Positions 18,083 to 31,152 are shown, numbered from the stretch's first letter. The stretch: DNA of 64,000 nucleotides from Vicia villosa (GCF_029867415.1 NW_026705177.1:434001-498000); one strand, 5' to 3'. Notes: generated from the letters alone by a model not told the origin. Numbers and translations: made by a program.

Positions 18083-21000
18083 AACATTGCATTTCTAGAA
18101 ACCTTTGTATAAACCAAACCCATCGCCTATCCAAAAACAACCTTACCAACCCTACAGAAAGTTCCTAAATCCTTTGTTGAAGCTTTACAAAATGTCTGTG
18201 CTGTAACACCCCATAATTATTTCTTATTATTTAATTTAAATAAGGATAAATTAATTAATTTGAATAAGTGATATTGTGAGGATTATTGAGAAATATTGGA
18301 AAATATAGTTATTGGGCTTGCGTTATGGTTAGTAAGTAGGAGGTGTTAACTTACTAAGCCCACTAACCACAATTATTATATTTTTCATAAAATAGATGAA
18401 ATATTGTGAAAAGAGGGATTGCAGCATTTAGGGAGAAGCATTTAGGGAGAAGAGAAAGAACGTGAAACCTGAAGAGCTTTGGATAGGGGAAGACCGAAGA
18501 TAAAACCTAAGGTAAGGGGGGATTCGTTTCGGTTAATGATTATTATGTAATCGATAGTGATAGAATTGTTTAGGATTATTAGTTGGGTCAATTAGATGTA
18601 TGATGAATGAGTAGGAATGTTAGGTTTTGATGAATTAATGAATTAATGAATATTTTGATGTTAGATGACCTCTAAAATGTGTTATAATTGTAGTATATAA
18701 TGTCACTGGATGATGTTTTGATGTGGGTATGATTATGGTGTGATTGGACTGAAATTGAGAGGGGAAGGGTGTCCGAATCGCAGCAAAATTATGCATAAAA
18801 CGCAATATGCGTCGACCTGAGTGTCAGTTGCGTTGACACATTCAGGAATTTGCGTCGACCTATAGTGTCAGCGTGCGCTTACCCGAGAGTGGTAGGAGTT
18901 CTATGCGTCGACCTGAAGGAGGCTGTGCGTCGACGCACAACATGCAGTTTTTGAAAAATATTCTGAAGGTCATAACTTTTGATCCGTTTGTCCGATTTAT
19001 GTGCCATTTTGGGCGTTGCGAAGCTAATTAGATGTTTTACATGATGAAGTGATAAAATGGGCGGTGGCCGACTTTATTGTAAAAACTCGATTAAATTGCT
19101 TTGGTGGATTGAAACATTGTATATGTATAAATGTGTTTATATATATGACCATGTGTTTGTGTGATGGTTTGATGATTTGTGATTGTATTTAATATGTGAT
19201 TAATATTAATATGACAATTGTGGTGAATATGTGAGAATGATTGAATGATGCCTAGACATGTACATGCTTACGATGTTGATGAGATAAGATGAAAATAGAC
19301 GATGTTAAGCATCGTATTGATGATGATATAAGTATGTGATATGTGTGCATTCATTCATGAATCATTTGCATTGATGATATATCCCGATGATGAGTGGATT
19401 GTGTAGGACGTAATTCCCATTGTGCGGAATTTGTGCCGGTGGACTGTATCTCGATGATGAGTAGATCAGTTGGATGGGTTCAGCCCATGTTGGTACCACA
19501 TGCATTAGCTTTAGTTCATTCATATGCATTATGATATATTATAGCTTGAATGAATTGTGTTGTGATTGAGGATGTATTTGGTATGTTTGACGAATGTGAT
19601 TTGTTGGAATGATCGTATACATGTAGGATTGAGTGATTAATAATTCCTTAACGTTTTATTGCTTATGACTATATAATACTCGTTAATTGTGAATGAGACT
19701 CACCCTTACATGTTGTTTTTCAGATTGAGGAGTAGAGGCTTAGCTGATTGGTGAGGATAGCTCTTAGAGTTCATCCATGAGTCGTGTCGGTCATGCTCTG
19801 ATTGTAACACTGGGGAACGCTAGTTTAGAGACGAATTACTCTATTTTGATTTTGTTGTTTAGACTTGGTTTGGATTAATTGCATGGATGATGAATATGCA
19901 ACATTATGAATTATAATCCGCTGTGTTGAACATGAATGGTGTTTTATGTTAAATTGTTCCTCGTGTGGCATGACAATTGACATGGTGTTTTGTTTAAATT
20001 AATTGTGATACCCTTGTATTTCATGTTTACTCTGAATGAATTCTATTTATTTCCGCGGGGTTTAGAAGGGTGTTACAGTGACATACCCCTTTGCCAACTT
20101 TCCATTCCATGTCTCAATGGAGACCGTCTGTCCATCACCATCCCAGAAGAAGAACGTCTTTTAGGATTGGAAGTCTACAAGCACAATCTTCACGGGAATA
20201 TCCTATGGCCAAAGGGCTCTACCCCTCTCATAGTGGCAAGTTTGCGCGTGAAGCCTACCCTTCTTTGGAGTTCCATTGGGAAAGATGATTCATTTTTTTA
20301 GGTGAGGTTTTGTTCAAATTTTCATTTTCTAATCTGGAAGATGTTCGTAGGGTTAGAGCTACTAGATTTTGAAATGTTAACCCCAGGGTTTTAAAGTTAT
20401 TCCCATGGTCTAAGGGTTTCATTCCTTCCTCTGCTCAACACATATCTACACAAGTTTGGGTCAGAATACATGGGCTTTCACAGGAATATTGGCGGCCAAA
20501 GATGCTTTTTTCCATTTCCAATAGTATATGAACTCCTATAAGTATAGATTCAACAAGAAAAAAACATATTTTGACAGGCCCTTTGACCATTCATTTATGT
20601 GCTCATTGATCTTGTCATGTCAAGAGATTTAAGTTACAAAATTCTGGTGGAAAGAGTAGGGTACGCGTTTTTGTAGACTTAGAATATGAAAAGCTACCTA
20701 CATTCTACAGCTTTTGTAATTGTGTGGGACACTCTATGGAGAATTTTAGAAGAAAATGAGCCTTCACAGACCTGGAAAATGGTAAACGTCCTTTCAAAAA
20801 CCAAAGTATACCTGCTAAAATACTCAAACCAGTTGGAGAGAAAAATAAGGAAATTATAATTGAAACCGTGGAGATAACTCTTACAAATCAAAAGGCAGTG
20901 CACACTGGTTAAACTAGTAAAGATTAAATCTGCCAGATGCTAGCCCTATCATTTTGTTGTAAACTGAAACTGAAAACTATGATGGGAATTTTATTCATGA

Positions 21001-21460
21001 TTATCCTATCAAACACTCTTCACCAGTTCCTACTGAGGAAGTTATTAGCTCAAATGATTTGGAGTTTGTGGATGCTACTCAAGGCTCGTATTTATAAGAT
21101 AACATAGAGGAAACACAAAAGAAAAATGCATAATTTTCACAAAACTCCTGGGCCAATATTACTGAGTTAGGAGACCAAGAGGAAAATTATGAGGATTATG
21201 AAGATACTGAAGCAGATTATCTGCAATTTCAAACAACCATGACAAAATCTCAAACAAAGAAACTTAGACAAATATCCAAAACTAGAAAAACCTACTTAAC
21301 TAGATCCCAAGCTGGTGTTCCAAGAAAATCCTCATGAAGTGTATTTTTTGGAATGCACGAGGGTTTCCCAATGCCCCTACTAGATTGGTTCTTAAAAATA
21401 TTCTTAAAAATCATAAACCTGATTTCGGTTTCCTTGTTGTGCCTTTACTTGTAGTTTGAT
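18083..21460 (+). mobile_element. LINE (L1-type) ORF1 plus start of ORF2, split by a solo LTR and truncated at the 3' side
   Basis: With the solo LTR 18202-20077 removed, one frame reads PKSFVEALQNVCD, then IPLCQLSIPCLNGDRLSITI, then GNILWPKGSTPL. Next comes the DUF4283 hallmark VWVRIHGLSQEYWRPKMLF near 20455-20510 and a CCHC-like knuckle near 20690-20750 (YEKLPTFCSFCNCVGHS). At about 21333-21425 the ORF2 endonuclease start is visible (CIFWNARGFPNAPTR). Several stops and frameshifts are present. The endonuclease, RT and 3' end are missing, which is the reverse of normal LINE 5' truncation, so a later deletion is likely. Confidence 0.8.
18202..20077. mobile_element. Solo LTR, probably a Tekay/Del-type chromovirus (Ty3/gypsy)
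   Basis: A 1,876-bp block begins TGTAACACCC and ends GGGTGTTACA, the palindromic termini typical of Tekay-type LTRs. It interrupts the LINE ORF1 frame between TGTCTGTG and ACATACCCC. The right flank is GTGAC and the left flank GTGC, so the 5-bp target duplication was GTGAC with one A lost on the left. There is no internal domain, primer site or second LTR, consistent with recombination between the two LTRs. Inside are GCGTCGACCTGA-like repeats near 18810-18940. Confidence 0.8.
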
Positions 21461-22149
21461 GTAGACATTCATGTTGTATACATAGCTTAGATGTAGTTTA
21501 GTAATGTATATATACTTGTTGAAATGTCATTTATCTGCTTTGTATGTACTCAATACCAAAAATTTAATATCTTACTAATATGATTCTAGACGTATATTGG
21601 TGGAGGTATTACTAAAGATATCCTTATTTCATAGATTTCAAATCGATATAAACATTAAGGGACTGTTTAAATAAAAACATTTTTAAAGTTTATAGCTCAA
21701 ATAATCATCAAAATAAGTGTTTATTAATAAATTTTTATTAACTATTTTATGATAAAAAATATTTTAAATTATTTTTTCATATATTTGTCTTCATCAACTA
21801 TTTTTAAAAATTAAAGATAATTAAAAAAAATGAAAAATGTCATAAGTTATTTTTTTTAGTCTTTTAAATAGTGTCACAAAATTTATGTCAAAATAAAAAT
21901 TCAAATAAGCACATTGAAAGATATTCAAAATGTCAAACCAATGTCAAAAATCGTTAACACCAAATTTTATCTTCTTGATTTCAAATTTAATTGCAATAGA
22001 TATTTTTGATTTTATTTGAATATATTTATGAAGTCAAGGGAGTGTAAGACTTCAACATTAAGACCATTTTGAAGGTGGGTAAAAGCAGACTATTGCATAG
22101 AGTCTAAATTTTTTTACTGTTAAACTATAACTAAAAAGAGCTCTCAAAA
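21461..22149. other. AT-rich spacer, no gene
   Basis: No recognisable protein, RNA gene or paired repeat was seen. The sequence is dominated by A and T runs. Confidence 0.5.
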
Positions 22150-22402
22150 TATTTTTTTTAATAGGCAAGATATCTATTAAAGGAGAAGAGGCTTATCAAC
22201 CGAAAACAACAACAACGGAAAAACTCTACCTTCCAAAACAAAAAGAAGGGTGAGTATTCCAGGTATGAAAATTACATCCAGATAGAAGCTTACAACAAGA
22301 TGATAGCCAAATCCAAGATCTCAACACAATGGCTGATGTACAGTCGTCAAAGGAAGGATTAATATAGTTAAATATAATATCGTTTCTAGATAACCATATA
22401 CT

Positions 22403-25400
22403 TCAAACAGTCACTAAGCAAACAACTGCTGCTATTTTTCTTTGCATCCCACTCTTGATTTTATCAACATGAAGGAAATAGGACTTGAACTCTTCTAAAT
22501 TTAATTCCTCAAGATAATCCAACCACATAAACACTCTACGCCATATATAGTCCGGAAAAGAACAAGAGCCAAAGATATGTTCTATAGTTTCTATTTGAGA
22601 CAAACAAAAAATACAGTTAAGATCATTGCTCACCGGAATTATGCTTCGCCTGAGAAGATTATCTTTGGTTGCTATACGATTGAGTAGAACTCTCCAACCA
22701 AAGAATTGCAACTTAGGAGGAGCTTCTACCTTCCACGGCGATTTCACTACTTCTGCTATATTTGCCTGGCAAAAGGTATCAGCAGTAACCCTTCTAAGAT
22801 ATTTCATAAAAAGAATGAACCTTAAATACTTCTTCCACTTCCAGCATCCATTCATGAACATCTTCTTCATTGCTGGCCATAGGAACATCTTGAAGCAGCT
22901 CCAATAAATTATCTCTAGCCGTATGAAAACATGTATCATTGACATCCAAACATTCCTCCATGTTCCAAGTCCACTGTTGGCCGCTCCAACATATCATCTT
23001 TGCCACACTGCTATTTGGGTTAGAAGCTACTGCAAAGGCCTCCGGATAAATATCATTGATAGCTTGATTTCCCAGCCACTTAGAGTGCCAGAAAGCAGTA
23101 CCACGGCCATTGTTGACCTTAGACAAAACTGCACCTGTAAAAATATTATCACCATTATCTTTAGAACAACCCGATTGCAGTATGTCACACCACCATATGG
23201 AGTCCTTGACTGTTATCACCGAATTATTCCCTATTAAGACTTTATTGATCGGGTCCCCGTATCTCCCTCTAAGCAAACTACTCCAAACTGCATCCTTCTC
23301 CTTAATAATCATCCACTTCCATTTTTGCAGCAAAGCCGAAGTTAAGACTTTGATATCCTTAATGCCAAGACCACCCTCATCCTTAGGATAGAAAACGAAT
23401 TTCCAACTTACCCAGTGGATAGAGCGTCTGCCTTCAGATTTGTGCCAGAGAAAATTGCTTTGTATCTTCCTAATCTCATTGATCACTTTAGATGGAGCTT
23501 TATAGAAAGAGAGGTAAAAAATAGGTATTGCATTCAACACCGCATTGATTAACATCACACGCCCCACCATATTCAAATGTCTTCCTCACCAAGTAGCCAA
23601 TCTAGATTTCAGCTGGTCAAGTAATTCCTTCCACATTGAAATCTTTCTTGGACTATCCCCAACTTTAACTCCTAGATATTTAAATGGTAAAAAGTCTATA
23701 TCACAGTTCAAGACATTTGACGCAGGCTCCATAAGCCATTCACTCACGTTTACCCCATACAACTTACTCTTTACAAAGTTAATCTTCAGCCCTGTCATTA
23801 GTTCAAACCCTCTAAGTATTGACTTCATCATCCAAAAATTATCGATATTCCCATCCGCCACTAAGATCGTGTCATCAGCAAACTGCACTAAGTTAACTTC
23901 TTCTTCTCCGTTGAACTTAAAACCTTTGTAAGCGCCTAGATCCACTGTCCTTCTCATTAAACCCGCTAAAACCTCCATAACCAAAACAAATAGAAAGGGT
24001 GAAATCGGGTCCCCTTGAAGGAGGCCTTTTCCCACCTTAAAATCCTTGGTAGTGCTCTCATTGACGATGATAGAAGTGTAACTTGTAGATACGCAGCTTT
24101 CCGTCCAACTTAGCCATTTGTTACCAAACCCCATATTGGTCAATATCGTACGCAAAAAGTCCCAACTGACACAGTCATAGGCCTTTTCAAAGTCAACCTT
24201 CAGAGCAACGCACCCTCTTTTCTCTCTTTTTGCCATATCCAAGATCTCATTGATCAACAGCACTCCATCTAACATATGTCTGCCTGGCACGAATGCATAT
24301 TAATTACCTGAGACAAGCTTTCCAATTACTCCTTTGATTCTTGCTGCCATAAGTTTGGATATAATCTTGTACTGACTTTGAACAAGACAAATAGGTCTGA
24401 ATTCATGGAGGAATTGAGGATTATTTATCTTCGAAACAAGGGTTAAAAAGGAGGAAGTAACAACTTTAGTTAATTGAGCATCCTTGTAAAAGTCAGCCAC
24501 AAACTTAAATACATCCGCTTTAATAAACTCCGAGCAATTCTTGTAGAAGGAAAATGAAAACTCGTCTGGCCCCGAGCTTTTGCTCCCATCGCAAGCCCAC
24601 ACCGTGTCTTTGATTTCATCTTCCGTAAACGGCCTATCCAGCCAACAGTTGTCCACCTCACTTAATCTTTTAAAATTTAATTCACCCGGTTCAGGTCTTC
24701 TCCTACTGTTTTCCCTAAAGAACTCCTCAAAATGGTGTTTCACTTCTTCTATCACTCCATCTACCCCTTCTACTAGGTCATTTCGCCCCATAATGCCAGT
24801 GATAGCATTCCTCCTCCTCCTTATCTTCAAAGAGTTATGAAAAAATCGGGTATTCTTGTCTCCATCTTTAAGCCATAGCTGCCTTGATTTAAGTCTTAGC
24901 ATGCCTTCCTTCAGTTACTTTGTACCTATCTTCAACCAAAGCTGAAATATCCTCCCCATGTTGATCAACAATCATTCTATCTAGATCATTCAATTTCTCC
25001 ACTTTTTCACTCACCTGAAGATCAATCCAACCAAAGACATCACAATTCCACTTCCTTATAATAACCTTCATTTTTTCAGCTTCTCATATAGCACAAAGTC
25101 CCCTCTTCCTTCTACACTTAACTTGCCTCATTCTTCCCTCAAGAAAGGTAGAAAACCCCCATGCTTGAACCAAGAATTATTAAACCTAAAAGGTTTTGGA
25201 CCCCAATCTATCTTCCCCATATTGAGCCATATATGACAATGATCTGAAATGTCCATCTCTCGCACTCTTTGATCCAATATGCTCCAGTCTTCTATCATCT
25301 TATTAGAGACTAAAAACTTGTCAAGACGACTCATTGTCGTTCCGTTCCCTTTGAACCATGTAAACTTTCCTCCAATACACGGTATGTCCACGAGATCCAT

Positions 25401-25919
25401 TTCCTCTATGAATTTCCTGAAGTCCTCCATATTTCTCCTGCTATGACTACCTCTATTACCAACTCTTTCCTCCCTACACCAGACCTCGTTAAAGTCCCCA
25501 CCTAAACACCATTCACCTTGATCTCTACCCTGCTTTCTCTCCACCAAATTACTCGATAAGGCTCTCGTATCTGCAGCATTACACGACGCATAGATATTAA
25601 CTAGATTATAAACACCTTCTTTCCAAATAACATTAATACCAATATAAGCACTTCCCACAAAACTATAGTTAACAAAGACAAAATCGGAATTTTTTCTCCA
25701 TATAATTGCCATACCTCCTGAAGCGCCTTGAGAGTAAAATGCTGTCCATTCCACATCTTGATTTCCCCAGAAGGAAGAAGCAACCAAATCATCAAAAGCA
25801 CTAAGTTTTGTCTCCTGAAGAAAGCAAAAGTCAAATTTCCCTGATTGAATTAGGTGGCTCACCCTTTTCCTCTTCAAAGAACTCCCTCCTCCTCTTATGT
25901 TGAATGAAAGAATATTCAT
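22403..25919 (-). pseudogene. LINE ORF2: endonuclease, reverse transcriptase and zf-RVT, disrupted
   Basis: Read from right to left, the apurinic endonuclease comes first (LSFNIRGG, FLQETKL, WCLGGDFNEV, FTWFKGNG, DHCHIWL; 25919-25128). Then come the RT regions (QLWLKDGDKNTRFFH, LISKLMAARIKG, then DFEKAYDCVSWDFL and the catalytic FADDTILVADG near 23870). Next is the region around NMVGRVMLINAVL, and finally the zf-RVT domain (PPKLQFFGWRVLLNR, CIFCLSQIETIEHIFGSC). In-frame stops fall at 25128, 24300 and 23586. Frameshifts lie near 25071-25128 and 22800-22945. The catalytic FADD residues survive, but no full-length protein can be made. Confidence 0.9.
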
Positions 25920-26269
25920 CAAGACATGTTGCGTTCCGCCATTTTTTCTCTTCGTATTTCCTTATCTCTAATCTCCATACCCTCCACTTCTTTGATAATC
26001 ACTCCCTTGGCTACTCTACTTACCACACCCAGCTTAGCAATTGTGCCCCAAATTTTATTCCCTACCTCAGATTGTTCATCCCTCTTTGACCTCTCGTTAC
26101 AATGCATCAGTACTTCTGAATCCGTCATGGAATTAACATTCGAGAACGAACTAATCGATATGTCATCACTTTCGTCAGCTATTTCTTTGTTTGAATCAGT
26201 GTGCTCCACCCTTCCTCTTGGGACTAGACAAGCATAATATGAAGGAATTATGCTAACCCTTTTCCCCAA
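25919..26269 (-). pseudogene. C-terminal part of LINE ORF1
   Basis: About 116 codons of a charged, low-complexity tail, with no zinc knuckle in the surviving part. Its TGA stop (25921-25919) overlaps the ORF2 ATG at 25919 in a TGATG arrangement, typical of coupled LINE ORFs. The N-terminal portion is absent. Confidence 0.65.
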
Positions 26270-26290
26270 ATTCCCAACATTTTTTCAGAT

Positions 26291-26638
26291 TCCTTCTTCT
26301 CGTCAAAGTTTTCTTCAAGTTACTACATTCACCATCAAAAGAGATTTGTTATGATTAAACGATAACAACATATGGACTCTATTTATTTTTCCAAAATTAA
26401 ATTAAGTTAAACCTACGAACAATTTTCAAAAATTTAAGACGACTCTGGTCAAAATCCATATAAATGCAAGAAAGAATTTCTTTAAATTAAATTGCATTAA
26501 GCGGTAAAAAATAATAGTGATATAATATAAGAAATATTAAAAACCTTACTATTATTATCTTGTAATATTAAAAATGAAAATCACATAAGTTTTTTTGCTA
26601 GCAGAACATAATTTCAACAAACACATAAATAACCAATT
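26291..26638. other. 3' flank of the first germin-like gene, no other gene
   Basis: AT-rich 3'-flanking DNA between the LINE 5' break and the stop codon of the germin-like gene. It probably includes that gene's 3' UTR. No other feature was seen. Confidence 0.5.
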
Positions 26639-27271
26639 CTAGTTCTTGCCACCAAACACAACCTTAAGCTTTTTAATTTGTGCCTCATCAAGTAGAGTAG
26701 TCTGTGCAACTATGGAAGTTGATAAGTCATTCCCAAATAAAAGTAAATCAGCTACATGCACACCAGGACTTGAGCTACTTAGAGCTCCAAAAGTAACAGC
26801 TTTTCCTTTACCAGAGTTAATCACAAAATGCAATAGTCCTTTTGGAATAACTATAACATCAGCAGGTTTAACAGTTTTCAGATAAGCTTTTGTTGGTGTA
26901 ATAAATCCAACAGTTAGTTCACCTTCAAAGATGATAAGCAATTCACTTGCATCAGGATGACTATGAATTGGTACAGTTCCATTTACACCAATGTCTACTC
27001 TTGCTGCAGCAATATCAAGTCCATTAAGACCTGGTAAATTTGCGACAGTTGCGGCGGTTACTCCAACGTTAAAAGGTGCTACTGGTTTTCCCTCTACCAG
27101 GCCAGAGAAAACAAAGTCATTCACTGTAACTTTTGTTTCATCCTTGCATGGATAATAGCCTAAAGTGTTTTTTGAAAGTGATAAATCTGCTACACAGAAA
27201 TCTGTGGCAGAAGAAACAGCATGGAAAGTATATGATAAGAGAAAAGCAAAAACAAAGAAAATAAAATTCAT
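26639..27271 (-). CDS. Germin-like protein (ABP19/germin subfamily), copy 1
   Basis: An intact, intronless 210-residue protein. Residues 1 to about 21 are a hydrophobic signal peptide (FFVFAFLLSYTF), so the mature protein should be apoplastic. Two cysteines near residues 26 and 42 (DFCVADL, YYPCK) make the germin disulphide. The cupin box 1 reads VPIHSHPDASE (two His and a Glu as metal ligands). Box 2 reads VIVIPKGLLHFVIN, supplying the third His. The length is normal for the family. Relatives include auxin-binding protein 19 homologues and manganese-dependent superoxide dismutases or pyrophosphatases; the activity of this copy is not known. A paralogue about 84% identical over the mature part lies at 32146-32787 on the same strand. 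Confidence 0.94.
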   Translation of the reverse strand: MNFIFFVFAFLLSYTFHAVSSATDFCVADLSLSKNTLGYYPCKDETKVTVNDFVFSGLVEGKPVAPFNVGVTAATVANLPGLNGLDIAAARVDIGVNGTVPIHSHPDASELLIIFEGELTVGFITPTKAYLKTVKPADVIVIPKGLLHFVINSGKGKAVTFGALSSSSPGVHVADLLLFGNDLSTSIVAQTTLLDEAQIKKLKVVFGGKN

Positions 27272-27344
27272 GTTTTAAAATGAGACTAGCTAGGATAAGA
27301 GAATTGAGGGATTTAATGTGATATTTCTACAAGAGAGATGGAAA

Positions 27345-27353
27345 ATATATATA
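27345..27353 (-). promoter_or_regulatory. TATA box of germin-like copy 1
   Basis: CTATATATATTTT on the minus strand, about 75 bp upstream of the ATG at 27271. The spacing and the surrounding AGATGG/TATATATAGCC sequence are shared with the second germin-like gene, which supports it as the core promoter. Confidence 0.65.
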
Positions 27354-27359
27354 GCCTTA

Positions 27360-27840
27360 GCTTACAATATATAAAAGGATGTCCCCTTAACTTTTTAACT
27401 TTAATTGGTTAATTTTTTTAATAAATTATAAAATATCATTATTTGGTATTAATGGAATGAAACTTTGAAAATTGAAGATTTATTTTAATGATATTTGATT
27501 ATTTTATTTTTGTATATAAAATTATATAAAAGATTATTAATTTAAACAAAGATCCCAATTTTTTTCTAATATTCTATATTTTCATATTTCTCCAAAATGT
27601 ACCTCTCGAATTTTTTATTTTTTTTACTATTTTTATCATATTATAAATAATTATTTACTATTTTTATAACTAATTTTATTATTAATATATTTTCAAGAAC
27701 TACTTTTCCTATAAAATAATTTTTTTTCTTAAAGAAAGGTTAAATTTTTGGTTATAAAATAAGATTTATATCCATATATATCCCGTTAAAATAAGTTTTT
27801 TATACATATCTTTAAACATTTAACATTCTTATTCTTTTCG

Positions 27841-27895
<55 letters not shown>

Positions 27896-28782
27896 GTGTA
27901 ACATTAGAATATGAATTTATTTTTAAAAAAATATTTGATATATAAACTCAAATAATACATATGAGTTTAGCTATCTCATCCATGTATTATTAGTTTTTAT
28001 AAAATATAACTCTTGTAGGTTTAAAATACAATCATTTCATTACTATAAAGTAATTTTTTATTGTTATGAAAAGAAGATCTTTTAATTTCTAAATTTTTAA
28101 AATTTCGATTATTATATTATTAATTTTTATAACAAAATATCTTATTTGTTGGTTAGTCTTTTAATTAATTTGAAATTATTATTTTGAAGATACTTGAATA
28201 CTGTACTTTGAAACTTATTACTATTTATGTTTATTAAAATTATTGATTTAGGCAAAACTTCCTTTTTTTTCTTTCTAATATACTAAACTCTCTTAAAGCT
28301 ACGTGCGAACAAGGGCTTGGAGGGAACTATAGTGGAACAATCATATCGATTCCGACGACCACCACAAAGGGAACTCTTTTCTTCCACAATCATATCAACA
28401 CACAAGAATTATCCTTTTGTTAATCTCAACTACAGACACATCCAACAGCTCTCCACAATCCACATCATTTTCTTACTAATCCTGTTGATTACACATAGGT
28501 TCACAACCTTACTGAGAAGTCCATTATATGATGACTCACTACTGTTTCCTTTTTCATTTTCCCATGTTTCTTGAGCTCAACGATTGGCTTTCCCCATATC
28601 CTGATTTTTTTAATTGATTGACTTTCTTGCTTTTCATCATATTGCCCCCTACCTTCTAGACCAAGATTTCCATCATTTCTTTCTCTGAAGACAATTAATT
28701 CCTTTTTTTGTTTTCCCTACACCCCCACCTTTTCTCATTTCTTGTTTGCGTCCAACAATAATACTTTATGTGTCGAAACCGT
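27360..28782. other. AT-rich upstream DNA with a (TA)n tract, no clear gene
   Basis: Mostly AT-rich. A (TA)n tract occupies 27842-27893. At 28300-28580 there is a short, more balanced segment with an 85-codon plus-strand frame (28317-28574). It has no domain and looks like UTR or transposon sequence. Confidence 0.5.
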
Positions 28783-30019
28783 CACTATTACAAACAGCGC
28801 TTCTAACATCGGACGCGAAATGCATTTTACCTTGGTAAAAGAATCGAGGTAGCGAAGGGCGTCATGAAAAATAATGACTTAACATCTCGGTTTTTAAAAT
28901 ACCGAGGTAAAAGTTTATTATGGCATGGGCTCGAACCCCAATTTTTACACTTTAATTATTTACAAAAACTAGCGCATTTTTATCTCGTTTATCATAAAAA
29001 TCTAGGCGACATTAGTTTTTTTAATAAAACTCGTTACAATGTTTACAAATAATATTACATTAATTGTCCATGAAGATCATATGTTGGATCTTTAATTCTT
29101 TGATATTCTGGACTCGATCAAATATTGGGAACCTCTTTTCTCAAAACAAAATAAAAAGGTTTGTTAAAGGATATTTTCTATGGATCTTGCATGAATTTAT
29201 TTCTGGTGAAAAAAATGGGTAAGATAATTAATATTAATAATCAAAATATTTTTGATATAAATAAAAATTTAATAGAATAAATCTTGGACCCAATTGATTT
29301 TTTACTCTTGCAATCCATCAAAGAGAACTTTTTCAAGTTTTCTTATATTTCAAGTGTTTCATATGTTTCATTAGATTTCCAATATCGTAAGAGAACTTAT
29401 ATAATGGACGTCCCCTAGGTTTCACACGGATCACTAATGGTGGATTCTTGAGCGTTGATAACCTTCATATGGACAAAAAAGATTTGTTTAAAGTCGTTGA
29501 ATGAAAATAGTGAAAGAAACACTTAACTATCATCTAGGTTTTCAATAAAATCGAGGGGTTAGAGTACAATCATTTATTCCTAGAATATTAAAAATACATT
29601 GTATGAAACAAATCTTCGCAGAATATCAAATTGTTTACCCAGAATATTAAAATTACAGTATTAGCAGGCCGCATACAATATTTGTTGCATACAATGTATT
29701 TTTAATATTCTAGGTAAACAATGTAACAATTTTTGAAAAAAAATTAATTTACTCTAACCCCTTGATTTTAAACTAAAACCGATGGGTTATAGTAATTTTT
29801 ATTTTTTAAAATGGTTAGATTGTTTATCTAGAGTATCAAAAATATATTGTATGCAACAAATCTTCGCAGAATATCAAATTTGTTGATCCAAAATATAAAA
29901 AATTCAGCATGTCCAGGTCCCATACAAGAAGGTAGAGATCCATCTCAAATGTCAGACATGCCTTCACCAAGATCGATTGTTGATGCTATGATTATCACTG
30001 TTTTCGCTAGCGTATAAAA

Positions 30020-30776
30020 TTTGCATGCTTGGAATGCATCCAACTTCTAATCAAGTGTGTGCATCATAAAAAGGAAAATGTTCTCTTGGAACCCGAGCAT
30101 CAACGGCTCCTTCTCTACTGCTTCCGTGTCTGCTCTAATTGCAGAGCATAAGGAGATAGCTTGGCCCACGGAAACGATGGACATGATTAAGGTTTTGTGG
30201 CAAACGACGGTTCCTCTCAAATTCAAGATTTTTGCATGGAGACTATTGATTTCAAGATTACCGTCTAAAGATTTGCTGCTAAGAAGAGGTGTTGTCATCG
30301 ATGCTAACAATGCTTGTTGTGAGTTTTGTCGGGTGCACCCGGAAAATTTGAATCACCTATTCTTTGATTGTAACGTCGCTAATGTAATGTGGTGTAGAAT
30401 CTTCTTATGGTTGGGAGATGATCTCTCATTCTCTCTAGATGATTTTATGGCGTTTGGCAAGTTTCAAGAGAAGGTGTGAAATGCAAATTCAAGATTGAAA
30501 ATCAACACTATTTGGCTAGCTACAACATGGAGTCTTTGGTTCATGAGAAACGCGATGATTTTCGATAAGGTTCCGTATAGTTTTGATGTGGTGTATTCTA
30601 ACATATTGTATTTATCTTGGAGTTGGCTAGCTAGTAGCAATCCCTTGTATTTCTCTAGCTTTTATGACTAGTTTAAATCCCCTTTGGATTGTTTCAATAC
30701 TTTGTAAATTCTCTACTGTAAGGGTTGCACCCCTAGTGCGATTTCTTATATCAATTGCCTATTAAAAAAAAAAAGG
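30020..30776 (+). mobile_element. 5'-truncated LINE fragment (zf-RVT domain) nested in the CACTA element
   Basis: A 140-codon frame (30057-30479) carries the zinc-finger-RT tail seen in plant LINEs: PLKFKIFAWRLLISRLPSKD, CCEFCRVHPENLNHLFFDC, VMWCRIFLWLG. A 3' UTR follows, then ATTGCCTATT and an A run of about 12 (30764-30775), the usual legume LINE terminus. Only the last few hundred bases of ORF2 are present, as with typical 5'-truncated insertions. It is in the opposite orientation to the LINE at 22150-26290. Confidence 0.8.
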
Positions 30777-31152
30777 AAATTGTTTTTTCTGCACTTGCAC
30801 TCCATTAGTAAAGACTTTTAGGAAAAAATCATAATTGTTCAAAATCTTAAACAACAACAACAACATCACCATTTTTTGAAATGGATTGCAAAAGCTGAAA
30901 AAAAATATTTTGTTCAAGGTAAAAAAATATATTTTTTTCAGTTTTGCAATCTATCCTAAAAAATTGATGTATTCAACGGTGAAACGGCTACAAATAAGAT
31001 AGTATCTCTCGAATTATCAAAGAAACTGAAGAGTTAATTCATTTACTTTAGAGTTGTTAACAAATAAAAACATAAAGTGCATTAGCTGGAATTCGAAGCA
31101 TGTTCTAAATGGTATACCTCCCCGATGTTTATAAAAATCGAGGTAACAACTT

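Larger units (their letters stand above)
22150..26290 (-). mobile_element. LINE (L1-type), minus strand, 5'-truncated
   Basis: The 3' end is marked by a T run on the plus strand at about 22151-22158 next to AATAGGCAAGATATC, i.e. a minus-strand poly(A) after the usual legume LINE ending GCCTATT. ORF2 and the tail of ORF1 are readable up to about 26285, where the element stops inside ORF1. Its length of about 4.1 kb is shorter than a full plant L1. I could not find a convincing target-site duplication. Confidence 0.85.
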
